Source: JADJWR01 sp964509545
GTDB taxonomy: Bacteria; Pseudomonadota; Gammaproteobacteria; Burkholderiales; Burkholderiaceae_F
Direction: 5' to 3'
DNA length: 30,788 nt
NCBI GenBank assembly: GCA_964509545.1
Contig: CAZDXQ010000047.1
Coordinates: forward strand, 1 to 30,788
The notes below the pieces were generated by a model, which saw only the letters and a list, made by a program, of their open reading frames with translations, made no database searches and was not told the origin of the DNA. The position numbers and the translations under genes were made by a program. How positions within the stretch are numbered: position 1 is the first letter of the stretch; the number at the start of each line of letters is the position of its first letter. Below, piece after piece: positions 12,101 to 19,334 of the stretch.

Positions 12101-12183
12101 TGCTGGCCACCGCCGCCGCGCCCACGTTGGCGCGTGAGGTGATGAAGCGGATCAACGGTGCAGGCGGAGGGCTCGCCGAGTGA
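9163..12183 (+). CDS. P2A-type (Ca2+-ATPase-like) P-type cation ATPase with degenerate N-terminal HMA-like domain
   Basis: A 1006-residue P-type ATPase in the inner membrane. All catalytic motifs are intact: TGES (300-303), phosphorylation site DKTGTLT (D460), KGRPQE (572-577), TGD (669-671) and GDGIND (740-745). Residues matching the SERCA Ca2+ sites are present: E418 in IPEGLP (TM4), N807 and E810 (TM5), N835, T838 and D839 in NIITD (TM6). A Ca2+- or Mn2+-like substrate is therefore plausible. Residues ~20-85 resemble a metal-binding-type ferredoxin fold without a CxxC, followed by an Ala/Pro/Lys-rich linker (~86-135). The ATG at 9163 has no clear Shine-Dalgarno. The stop overlaps the next start (GTGA), and three genes form an operon. 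Direction of transport is not shown by the sequence. Confidence 0.85.
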   Translation: MPVRNSGEKRLLQVIAREPRAVRVRVHGLLGSPSLAHWIETRAAGFGLSAAGIRASSSTGLVRIATVADLDVASPLRRCVEAFAATSAARPTRTSAPVARLRPPAPPTTRKVLPAAAAAPKAPAKEKSRKPPAGSLEWHAAPLASVWRILGGDAGGLSSGEAARRLNRDGANRINDIAGRSDGEILIDQFKSVPVALLAGSGAVALASRAWADAAAIGTVVAANAGIGFYTERTAEKTVSSLRKLTPGEARVLRDGKEVLISSHEVVAGDVLLLKPGTAVAADARVIEAHRLSTNEAPLTGESRQVRKKPVDSLPARACVGERSNMVFMGTVVSGGMGKAVVVATGERTMLGGIRRMAQRTEQPYTRLQTELDGLGRNLAVGAAALCAGVFGIGLLRGRAAGPLLRTAVSLGVAAIPEGLPTVATSLLASGIRTLQKHNVFARKLDAVENLGAVDVVCFDKTGTLTENRMRVESLVFGQKRLRLENGKPVSLPAEWLLVAVLNNELELGNGGELTGSATELALVEFARAQGADVAALRRRHPLLAVKHRSEHHPYMVTLHGPAKGGLLLTVKGRPQEVLARCTQWHDGKRIIELTSARRRQLLADNNELAASGHRVLAFAIRRQSGRQLGKTRELTWLGLVGLADSVRPGIARSIARFKAAGIRPVMLTGDQLGTAQAVAERVGLNGAQEVADAAALPEDATKLGDVIDRAAVFARTSPGMKLEIVKALQRRGHVVAMAGDGINDGPALKTADVGVAMGVSGTDFAHAMSDLVLQSDHPDDLLSAIAEGRTAYLNVKKAVRYLVATNVSELAATALCVAAGLPEPLDPLALLWTNIITDVSPAIALGLEPPEPDILERPPFPRAEGFLQRRDWQRVAVDGGMITAATMAAYLYGVARYGPGPRARTLAFMTMTSGQLLYALSARSETPLSLLGKDRLRANPWLARTVLISLAVQAGTVLFPPLRALLRTTPIGLADAGVVLATAAAPTLAREVMKRINGAGGGLAE

Positions 12184-14255
12184 ACTTGGCAACGATCGCC
12201 CATGAGACGCCGACCCGGCTGCGACTGAAGCTGCCGGCCGGGGCCGACCTGTCGAGGCTGCACGACGTACTGGCGGCACTTCCGGGGGTGATGGCGCTGC
12301 GCGCGGCGCCGGCAGCGCGCTCGCTGGTTGTCAGTTACGACGGCCGCGCGGCAACGCGGCGCGAGGTGCTGGCCCAGACGCAGCGGTGCTCCACGGCGGA
12401 GCCGGCGCAGGAAAGAGCGCCGGCCGGACCGGCGAGGGGCCTGCCGCTCGAAGCGACCTTGCTCGCCGGCGCGCTGGTGTCGCTGCTGCCGAACCCCTTG
12501 CGGCCGGCTGCAGCCGTCGCCCTGGTCGGCGCGAAGACGGTCGGCGCTCTGCGCGCCGGCGCTGAGCCGGCGGGTGCCGTGCTCGATGCGATCGCACTGG
12601 CGTCGACGGCGTTCACGGGCCACCCGCTGACGGCGACGACCTCGGTGCTGATCGGCGCTGCTGCCGAGCGCTGGCGCGACGTGCTGGTCGACGACACCGA
12701 CCGGCTGCTGGCCCAGTTGACGCCGGCGGAAGCCGCCGTCTACCGGGTGCGGCGGGCCTCGGCAAAGGCCGGACGTGGCGTTTCCCTTGCAGTGTCGGAA
12801 CTGCAGCCCGGCGACTGCCTGAGGTTGGCCGCCGGGGATATCGTGCCTGCCGACGGCATCGTGACCGACGGCGACGGTGCGCTCGCCGACTGGCTGGGCA
12901 GCGGGCGCGAGATCGCCGTTCGCGTCGGCGAGCGGATCGGTTCGGGCGAGCGCCTGGCGCGCGGTGCGCTGACGCTGCGACTGGAGCGGACCGCCGCCGC
13001 GTCGCGCGCGGCGCGGCTGCGCGCGCATGTGCGCCATGCACTGCGCTCGAGCGAGACGGCGGGCCCGTTGACGCCCGATCTGCAGCGGCTGGTAGCGCTG
13101 CCGATCAGCGCCGGAGGGCTGGTGCTGGCGCTGACCGGCGACACGGCGCGCACGGCGTCGATGCTGCTGGCCGATCCGCAGTTCGGCCTGCAGCTGGCGC
13201 ATCCGGTGGCGAGGGCGGCCGCGGTCTACGCGTCGGCACGACACGGTGCGCTGATGAGCGGGCTCGACGCCATCGACCGGCTGGCCGCGGCGACGACCTT
13301 CGCCTTCGAAGACGTCGGGGTGCTAGCCGAGTCGAACTGGCACATCGAGCGTGTGATCGCCAACGAGGCGTACATCGACGCCGCTGTGGCCACGCGCTGG
13401 CTCCTGCAACTGATGGGCGCGGCCGGTGAAATCGATGCGGCGGGCGGCTTCCCGGATGAACGCGTCGCGGCATGGCGCGAACATGGCGCCGTGCTGCCGT
13501 TGCAGGACGAGCAGGGCGGATCGCGGGTACTGCACATCGGCGGCGCCCGGCTGCTGTCGCGCACCTGGGGCATCGAACTGACCGAGCCGGACCGGCGCAG
13601 CTTGGTGCGGCGACTCGGCATCGTGCAGGACGGCCGGCTGCTCGCGACCGTGCATCTGGGTTGCCGGTTGCGGCCGGCGGTGCAGGGGCGGTTCAAGGCG
13701 CTGCGCGCACTCGGTGTGCGCCGCATCGCGGTGTTCACCGAGGATCCGGCCGCCATGCCGGCGGCGGCCCTGTCGCAGCTCGGCGCAGACGCGGTGGTCA
13801 GCAGCGACCGCGCGGCGCAGGAACGCTGGCTCGACGAGGCAGTCGCGCGCGGCGAGCGCGTCGCGCTGGTGCACACCGGCCTGCGCGACATCCTGCCGCC
13901 GGGCGGGCTCAGCCTGTGCCCGGTCGATGCCGAGGCCGGCGCACACGGCGTGCTGCTTGGAGAACCGCTCGCCGCATTGCTGTCGGCGCGGGCCGAGGCG
14001 GCGCGGCTGCGCCGCGCGCTGCGCTGGCAGTTCGGCGGCTCGGTCACGGTGAACTCGGTGTTGATGGTTCTGGCGGCAATGCGGGCCGCCTCGCCGATGG
14101 CGATCAGCGCGCTGCGCCACGGCTTCGCGCTGCTGCTGCTGCTGCAGAGTGCAAGGCTGGCGCGAACCAGCGCACCGCCTGCCGTAACTGCCAGGCCGGC
14201 GCCGCCGCGCCGGCGTCGACGAACTGAAGGCAAGACCCTGTGGAGCAAACCATGA
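12180..14255 (+). CDS. Catalytically dead P1B-like P-type ATPase homologue (pseudo-ATPase)
   Basis: A 691-residue protein laid out like a heavy-metal (P1B) ATPase but lacking the catalytic residues. An HMA-like domain without CxxC spans ~8-65 (PTRLRLKLPA ... SLVVSYDG). TM segments lie at ~92-160, an actuator-like region at ~180-270 keeps LQPGDCLRLAAGDIVPADGIV, and the P-domain follows. TGES is replaced by GSGRE (240-244), the CPC membrane motif is absent (DPQFGLQLAHP, 332-342), DKTGT becomes EDVGV (377-381; Asp to Glu377), TGD becomes TED (520-522) and GDGIND becomes HTGLRD (565-570). The reading frame is long and intact, so this looks like a retained pseudoenzyme and not a pseudogene. Starts are coupled to the ATPase upstream (GTGA) and the small protein downstream (ATGA). 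It may be a regulatory or structural partner of that ATPase. Confidence 0.75.
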   Translation: MNLATIAHETPTRLRLKLPAGADLSRLHDVLAALPGVMALRAAPAARSLVVSYDGRAATRREVLAQTQRCSTAEPAQERAPAGPARGLPLEATLLAGALVSLLPNPLRPAAAVALVGAKTVGALRAGAEPAGAVLDAIALASTAFTGHPLTATTSVLIGAAAERWRDVLVDDTDRLLAQLTPAEAAVYRVRRASAKAGRGVSLAVSELQPGDCLRLAAGDIVPADGIVTDGDGALADWLGSGREIAVRVGERIGSGERLARGALTLRLERTAAASRAARLRAHVRHALRSSETAGPLTPDLQRLVALPISAGGLVLALTGDTARTASMLLADPQFGLQLAHPVARAAAVYASARHGALMSGLDAIDRLAAATTFAFEDVGVLAESNWHIERVIANEAYIDAAVATRWLLQLMGAAGEIDAAGGFPDERVAAWREHGAVLPLQDEQGGSRVLHIGGARLLSRTWGIELTEPDRRSLVRRLGIVQDGRLLATVHLGCRLRPAVQGRFKALRALGVRRIAVFTEDPAAMPAAALSQLGADAVVSSDRAAQERWLDEAVARGERVALVHTGLRDILPPGGLSLCPVDAEAGAHGVLLGEPLAALLSARAEAARLRRALRWQFGGSVTVNSVLMVLAAMRAASPMAISALRHGFALLLLLQSARLARTSAPPAVTARPAPPRRRRRTEGKTLWSKP

Positions 14256-14647
14256 TCGACCTGAAAGACTTCGCCCGTCCACCGATCCTGCTGGCGCTGG
14301 CCGGTTCCGCCGCGCTCGGCTTCGCGGCCGGCTTCCTGATCGGCCGCGATCCGAGGTTTCTGCGCCGGGTTCTGGCCGCCGCGGCGCAGGGATGGGAGCA
14401 GACGCGCATCGCGGTGGCCGAGGCGCGCGAGGATCTCGCCGATCAGTGGGCCGAGGCGACGGAACAGGCGCGGCGCGACATCGAAGAGGAAGCCTTCGCT
14501 GCGGCAGCAGCGCAGGCCGCGCCGGCTGCCGTCGACGAGGCCGAGCATTCGGGCGACGCCGTCGTCGAACCCGCGCCAGCACCGAGACGTCGAGCGAGAA
14601 CGGCCTCCGCACGGCGCACACCACGCGCCGGACGAACCACCCATTAG
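14252..14647 (+). CDS. Small single-TM protein with charged helical tail, third gene of the ATPase operon
   Basis: A 131-residue protein of unknown function. ATG 14252 is preferred over GTG 14240 because it overlaps the upstream stop as ATGA and has GGAG 6 nt upstream (14242-14245). Residues ~8-28 form one hydrophobic, glycine-rich helix (PPILLALAGSAALGFAAGFL). Next comes an amphipathic, charged helix (~38-80, EQTRIAVAEAREDLADQWAE), then an Ala/Pro stretch and a very basic Arg-rich end. The shape recalls YtxH/DUF5132-type small membrane proteins, but I do not claim membership. The tight coupling suggests it is a subunit or accessory of the two ATPase-like proteins. Confidence 0.65.
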   Translation: MIDLKDFARPPILLALAGSAALGFAAGFLIGRDPRFLRRVLAAAAQGWEQTRIAVAEAREDLADQWAEATEQARRDIEEEAFAAAAAQAAPAAVDEAEHSGDAVVEPAPAPRRRARTASARRTPRAGRTTH

Positions 14648-14697
14648 GCGAAAGGCGCCGCCTCGCCCGGCATTGCGGCGAGCTGTACCAATATGTG

Positions 14698-14721
14698 GCG
14701 GCGCCGCGATCGCGGCGCCGC
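14698..14721. repeat. Perfect 24-bp palindrome
   Basis: The 24 bases are their own reverse complement, centred on GCGATCGC and flanked by two GCGGCGCCGC palindromes. It lies 50 bp after the end of the ATPase operon. It could be a Rho-independent-like hairpin without a U-tract, an mRNA 3'-end stabiliser or a protein site. Confidence 0.6.
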
Positions 14722-14809
14722 GGAGCCTGACGCGGACTGGACGACTGCGTGGCGCTTGGGCGCGCACGTGCTGCCCACATCGGCCTTGGCGGCACCGTTG
14801 GGCCGCGGC

Positions 14810-14843
14810 GACGACACATCTCCGTCACATTCGCGTCCTAAGG
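14810..14843 (+). promoter_or_regulatory. Candidate Pho box and -10 for the secreted propeller protein
   Basis: ACGACAC-ATCT-CCGTCAC (14810-14827) is followed after 10 bp by TAAGGT (14838-14843). A further weak half-site GCGTCCT lies at 14832-14838. The leader to the ATG at 14914 would be about 65 nt and holds a short hairpin (14863-14882). Confidence 0.4.
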
Positions 14844-14913
14844 TACAGAGCCTTGCCGGAAGCGCGACAACCGTCGTTGTTGCCTCAATCGACTTGCACA
14901 GAGGACCGTCTTG

Positions 14914-16377
14914 ATGCGCAAGAGTCTCTTTGCCCTGGCGCTGCTCGGCATTTTCTCCGGTGCCGTCGTCGCCCAGAAACCATCCCTCGGGAACAGCCGG
15001 CTCTGGACCTATCAACACCAGAACGCGGCCACCGGGCAGTCGTCCGAGATCACAGCCTTCGATTCCAAACGTCGCCACTTCTGGCTGGTCGGCGGCACGG
15101 GGCTGGAGATCCTGTCGCTCGATGGATTGCCAGTGGGCCGGATGGACTTCACGGGTATCGGCGCGCCGAATTCGGTGGCGATTCACGGCGATCTGGTCGC
15201 CGTTTCGCTCAGTGCCCTCCCGGCGCAAGGCACCGACAACGGCACGGTGCGGCTGTACGACGCAGGCACGATGACGCTGCTGACGGTGCTGCCGGTCGGA
15301 GCGACGCCGGATATGGTGACCTTCACGCCCGACGGCCGGCGGCTGCTGGTGGCCAACGAGGGCGAACGCATCGGTTCCGGCGCGTCGCAGCGTGATCCGG
15401 AGGGCTCGGTGACGATCATCAACGTTCAAGGCCCGTCGCCGTTCGTCGAGGCCACCGTGCGTTTTCCGGATACGGTACTCGCTACCGAAGTCCTTCGCGC
15501 CGCCGGCGTGCGCATCTCGCCGGGCAAGCTGGCAAGTGTCGATCTGGAGCCCGAGTACATCGCCGTCGGCGGCGACAGCCGCACGGCCTACGTGTCGCTG
15601 CAGGAGAACAACGCGGTCGCCGTGCTCGATATCGAGCGCGCCGAATTCACACGCGTGTTCAGCCTCGGCCTGAGGGACTTCGGCGTTGCCGGCAACGAGA
15701 TCGACCCGTCGGATCGCGACTTCGTGTCGGGCAGCAGCGGGCCGACACGGACTGAACTGCGCAGCGTTGCGGCGCGCGGCCTGTACCAGCCGGATGCCAT
15801 TGCCTTGTACCGCGCCAGCGACGGCCGCGAGTACCTGGTGATGGCCAACGAAGGCGACGCCCGCAGCGACGGCAGCGACGAGGCGCGCGCCAGCACCCTG
15901 GGCATTGCGGGCGAACGCGCCCGGCTCACCATCTCGACGATCGACAGCACGGCGCAGGACCTGGTGGCTTTCGGCGCACGCTCGTTCTCGATCCGCGATA
16001 CCAACGGCAACATCGTCTTCGACAGTGGCCGTCAGCTCGACGAACTGGCGATCCAGCGCGGTCTGTACGACGACTCGCGCAGCGACAACAAGGGGGTGGA
16101 GCCGGAAGGCGTTGCCCTGGCCCGTATCAGCGGCCGAACCTACGCATTCGTCGGTATGGAGCGCACGCTCAGTGCGGCGGTTGCCGTGTACGACGTCACC
16201 GATCCGGCGGAGGTGATGTTCGTCGACTTCATCGTCAACCGCGGCGACCTTGGCCCGGAGGGCTTGCTCGTGGTCGAGGATCGCGGGCGCCACTACCTGG
16301 TCGTCAGCAATGAGGTGTCGCACACGACGACGCTGCTGGCTCTGGATCCGCGGCCGGAGCAGGCGAATGCGCGTTGA
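14914..16377 (+). CDS. Secreted choice-of-anchor-I / phytase-like beta-propeller protein
   Basis: A 487-residue exported protein. The signal peptide MRKSLFALALLGIFSGAVVA ends at an AxA-like site before Q21. The rest reads as repeated propeller blades: VGGTGLEILSLDG, GTVRLYDAGTMTLL, VGATPDMVTFTPDGRRLLVANEGE, AYVSLQENNAVAVLDIE, YLVMANEGDARSDG, VEPEGVALARISGRTYAFVGMER and GPEGLLVVEDRGRHYLVVSNE. This pattern matches the choice-of-anchor-I family, related to phytase-like and alkaline-phosphatase-annotated propeller proteins. No C-terminal anchor is seen. The start ATG 14914 has GAGG 9 nt upstream. It may help release phosphate outside the cytoplasm, in keeping with its neighbours, but no catalytic residues can be assigned. 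Confidence 0.75.
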   Translation: MRKSLFALALLGIFSGAVVAQKPSLGNSRLWTYQHQNAATGQSSEITAFDSKRRHFWLVGGTGLEILSLDGLPVGRMDFTGIGAPNSVAIHGDLVAVSLSALPAQGTDNGTVRLYDAGTMTLLTVLPVGATPDMVTFTPDGRRLLVANEGERIGSGASQRDPEGSVTIINVQGPSPFVEATVRFPDTVLATEVLRAAGVRISPGKLASVDLEPEYIAVGGDSRTAYVSLQENNAVAVLDIERAEFTRVFSLGLRDFGVAGNEIDPSDRDFVSGSSGPTRTELRSVAARGLYQPDAIALYRASDGREYLVMANEGDARSDGSDEARASTLGIAGERARLTISTIDSTAQDLVAFGARSFSIRDTNGNIVFDSGRQLDELAIQRGLYDDSRSDNKGVEPEGVALARISGRTYAFVGMERTLSAAVAVYDVTDPAEVMFVDFIVNRGDLGPEGLLVVEDRGRHYLVVSNEVSHTTTLLALDPRPEQANAR

Positions 16378-16648
16378 GCGCGGCTGCGCCGGGCTCGCTT
16401 GCGGCGGCCTCGTTCCCTGGGTGCCGGGTTCGAGCGTCGCACCGACAGCGTCGCCCGCATGAGCAAGCGCGAACGGCCGCTCAGGCTGGCGACTGCGGCC
16501 TCTGCCTGGCGCGAGACTCCGGACTGACGTAGCGAAGGTCGCGCGAGCGAGACGGTGCCGTCAGGACGTCGGCGCGCTGCATCCCGGATGGCGGATGCCG
16601 CCGGCCGCCGGGCCCGTCGCTCGCGCGCCCGATGCTGGCATCAGCGCT

Positions 16649-16951
16649 TCAGTTGGCTGGCGTTGAGGTAGCGGCAGGCGTGGTCGATGGCGCGCCGTCA
16701 CCGCCTTCGTGCAAGACCGCGCTCAGCGCGAAGTCGAACAGCTTGAGCCTGGCGGCGTAGTAGCGGTCGTCACGCCAGTCCTTCAGCAGTGCGAGCGCCA
16801 TCTCGAACGCTTCGTCGTCCATCGCATAGAGTTCCGACAGCGCGTAGGACTCTTCTTCGGCGAGTGCGGCGACGAGTCGTGCCAAGGCCTTCGACGATGG
16901 GTGGTCCGGGTATTTCTCAAGGTGCTTGCGGATGGCTTTTATCGCGTTCAT
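16649..16951 (-). CDS. Small conserved protein of unknown function, copy 1
   Basis: A 100-residue soluble, mostly helical protein. Its core ALARLVAALAEEESYALSEL, then YAMDDEAFEMALALLKDWR and DDRYYAARLKLFDFAL, is clearly paralogous to the product of 22818-23081, which shares the pattern LxxLYxxDxEAFExAxxxxxDWRxDRYYA. The C-terminal ~20 residues are Ser/Thr/Pro-rich and unlike the paralogue. I recognise no function and see no cysteine or metal motif. It is convergent with the propeller gene. The ATG at 16951 is preceded by GAGAT at about -12. Confidence 0.72.
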   Translation of the reverse strand: MNAIKAIRKHLEKYPDHPSSKALARLVAALAEEESYALSELYAMDDEAFEMALALLKDWRDDRYYAARLKLFDFALSAVLHEGGDGAPSTTPAATSTPAN

Positions 16952-17707
16952 GAGCAGGATCTCGTTTCGTGGTGAGGCGCAGCCGTGGTGAGGCGTAGCG
17001 CCGGTGCTTGTCGCGCATCAGCCTAGCAGCGCCGTGGAACTTGCTCCACCAGCCTCGTGTGACAAGTCATGGTCCGGCGGCAAGAATCGGGCAGTTGCAT
17101 GGCGGTGTCCGCCATGCCGATGCCTGCCCGGCGTGCGCGCAGTCAATTCGAGAAAGGGTCATTCCCTCTGCGTACGTCTGCCGGATTGCGGGCCCTCGAG
17201 GCGTCGGCCACAACGGCCGCAACGGCGCGGTATGCCCGTCGGGGTCCGGCGGGGTTCTACTCGGCGACGCGGGCGCCAGCGATGGTTCGAGACCGCAGCG
17301 AACTTTCGTCGCTATGGGTGCTGCCGCCGAAGACGTGCAGTCCAGTATCGTTGAACGCGCAAGCGGCGGCGCGGCCGCCTTCGCCGTTGATCGTGCGGCG
17401 GACGTCGACCGTCACGGCATCGGCAGCCGTGCCGAGCACGACGGCGCCGAAGTCGATCCGCCAACTGGCCGGCCGCTGTCGGGCTCAAGCGCGCAGGCGG
17501 CTGCTGCGGCCCCGGCATCAGGCTTGCGCGCGAGTTTTCTGCCGGCCGTTCGACTGTCCGCTGGCCGGCGCTCCCGGCTGTCTGAAGCTGGGCGCCGCGG
17601 CACATCGGGCATGAACGATGCGGCGTGCGGGCGGCGCAGCGATGCTCCGTCTGACATCCTGCCCGCGCTTGCCGCGGCCAGATGCCAGATCATTGGCGCC
17701 GTTTCTG
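16952..17707. other. 756-bp stretch without a convincing gene
   Basis: Open frames exist on both strands but their composition is typical of GC-rich shadow frames and none matches a known family. A minus-strand frame (about 17257-17480) has a less biased, protein-like composition (FGAVVLGTAADAVTVDVRR, then GLHVFGGSTHSDESS) but is closed by a stop at its upstream end, so it may be a remnant. A lone strong Pho half-site (TTGTCAC, minus strand, 17059-17065) is present without a partner. Confidence 0.5.
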
Positions 17708-18988
17708 TCAGCGGTCGGTCCCAGGCCCGCTCGCCCGGCACAGAGGATCGCTCGCGTTTCCGGGCTGACGCTTCAGGCAGGCGGCCAGTCGCGGGTGCTT
17801 CTTCAGCAGGTACAGCGACCGTGCCACTCGAGCCGTCTCGCTGAAGTCGGTGAACAGACCGTCCACCCCCAGGTCGAAGAAGCGCACGTATTCATTGACC
17901 GGATTGCCCTTGAAATCGGACGCCAGACGGCGCTGCTCGTTGCGGAAGGTGAACGGGTGCACGAGCAGACCGGCGGCCTTGGCGTCGGCGACCACAGACG
18001 ACGGCAGAATCAGAGTGCGGTCGGCGTCGTTGACGAGGCCATCGCCGTTGGCGTCGTCACACTTGCCGTCGTTGTCCTTATCGGCGATGCATTTCGCCCC
18101 GATCAGGTAGGGCTTCCAGGGTCCGATGCCGTCGGCATAAGAGGCGATCTCGCGCAGCCCGGCCGGCGTCAGAAGGTCCTTGAAGGTGCGCGGATCGCCG
18201 CGCGCGGCGAAGTCGTAGGGTTTGTCGTACGGCGGTGCGAGCGTGACCTGGCCGTCGGCGCCCACATCGTCGCCATCGATCAGCTGCACCAGCTTCACCC
18301 GCGTGCGGCTGCGCAGGTAACGCAGATTGCCGACCTCGAAGGACTGGATGAACACCGGCGCGTTCGCGTGGTTCCATCCGGCGCGGGTCAGCACGTCGAG
18401 GATGCGATCCTCCAGCGGCAGGCCGAGGGCCTCGTGGAAGGTCGGATGCTTGGTCTCCGGGTACACGCCAATCGTGCGCCCGGCCTCGGCCGACTTGCGC
18501 TTGGCCAACGCGATCACCTCCTCGAAGGTGGGGATCTCGAATCTGCCGTCGAACGACCGATCGCGTTCGCCCGCCGGCTGAATGGCGCGTAGCGTCTTGA
18601 TCTCCGCCAGCGTGAAGTCGCTGGCGAACCAGTCGGTCGTGCTGATGCCGTCGAGCACCTTGGTGCTCCTGCGCGAGGCGAACTCGGGCCGCGACGAAAC
18701 GTCGGTCGTGGCGCCGAGCATCGGTTCGTGGCGCGCGATCAGCACGCCGTCCCTGGTCGCCACCAGATCGGGCTCGATGTAGTCGGCACCCATGTCGATG
18801 GCCAGCGCGTACGACTCCAGCGTGTGTTCGGGCAAGTGCCCGCTGATGCCGCGGTGCCCGATGATCAACGGCATGTCGACCGCGGACCCGCTCGGGCTCA
18901 TCTTGCCGCCGTTGCCGAGCGCGGCATCGGTTGCCGTGGCCAGCGCTGCCGCGCACAGCGCAGCGCCGATGATCGCGTGTGTCTTCAT
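17708..18988 (-). CDS. Secreted glycerophosphodiester phosphodiesterase (GlpQ type) with EF-hand-like insertion
   Basis: Hydrolyses glycerophosphodiesters to glycerol-3-phosphate and an alcohol, allowing phosphate scavenging from phospholipid head groups. It is 426 residues, with a signal peptide (~1-22) suggesting the periplasm. The GDPD barrel starts IIGHRGISGHLPEHTLESY (HR at 45-46), continues with the metal ligands EPD (72-74), H87 in ARHEP and E178 in YPETK, and ends with HPFTFRNE and GVDGLFTDF. Residues ~303-323 form an aspartate-rich loop with the D-x-D-x-D-G pattern of EF-hand or dockerin calcium sites, between two cysteines (C300, C310). The family itself uses Ca2+, so the insert may be an extra calcium site. 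ATG 18988 has GGGGAG just upstream. Confidence 0.93.
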   Translation of the reverse strand: MKTHAIIGAALCAAALATATDAALGNGGKMSPSGSAVDMPLIIGHRGISGHLPEHTLESYALAIDMGADYIEPDLVATRDGVLIARHEPMLGATTDVSSRPEFASRRSTKVLDGISTTDWFASDFTLAEIKTLRAIQPAGERDRSFDGRFEIPTFEEVIALAKRKSAEAGRTIGVYPETKHPTFHEALGLPLEDRILDVLTRAGWNHANAPVFIQSFEVGNLRYLRSRTRVKLVQLIDGDDVGADGQVTLAPPYDKPYDFAARGDPRTFKDLLTPAGLREIASYADGIGPWKPYLIGAKCIADKDNDGKCDDANGDGLVNDADRTLILPSSVVADAKAAGLLVHPFTFRNEQRRLASDFKGNPVNEYVRFFDLGVDGLFTDFSETARVARSLYLLKKHPRLAACLKRQPGNASDPLCRASGPGTDR

Positions 18989-19334
18989 GAGGCTCCCCCG
19001 GCTAATCCGCGCCTGGAGGGGCGCGGTTGACAGGCACGGTAGGGGCCGCGCGTGAACGGCCGGTGACATCGCCATCGCGCGACTGTGGCAGCCACGGCGC
19101 GACGAGGCGGCTGCTTCCGACCGCCGTTGTCCCAATACCTTCGGCCGACCGAACGCGCCTCGTACTGCCGTTCGATGACATTGCGATGTCGCATCACGCT
19201 TGCGGTGGCGGGGAATCGGGTTGCGCAGGGCGGCCGAATCACTCGGCGTCTTCCTCATGCTGCTGCAGGCGGCAGACGCTGTCGTCCAGAGGGCGACGAG
19301 CGAGGTGACGCAGGCGTCGGTGATCGCGGTGTAA
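18989..19334. other. Intergenic region between the GDPD and the M48 remnant
   Basis: It contains the GDPD leader and candidate Pho promoter (19036-19069). From about 19250 there may be decayed coding sequence continuing into the M48 pseudogene (frame ending at TAA 19332-19334). Nothing else is recognisable. Confidence 0.5.
19036..19069 (-). promoter_or_regulatory. Candidate Pho box and -10 for the GDPD gene
   Basis: Minus strand 19069-19052 reads ATGTCAC-CGGC-CGTTCAC, followed after 10 bp by TACCGT (19041-19036). The first half-site and the -10 hexamer are identical to those of the pstS promoter. Another half-site-like CTGTCAA follows at 19033-19027. Confidence 0.5.

Noticed and set aside
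14644..16323. 559-codon antisense frame over the propeller gene
   Set aside because: The forward frame has a signal peptide and propeller repeats; the antisense frame has only biased composition.
17069..17614. 181-codon forward frame in the gene-poor stretch
   Set aside because: Composition is Ala/Arg/Pro-biased without hydrophobic periodicity, there is no Shine-Dalgarno, and overlapping frames are equally open.
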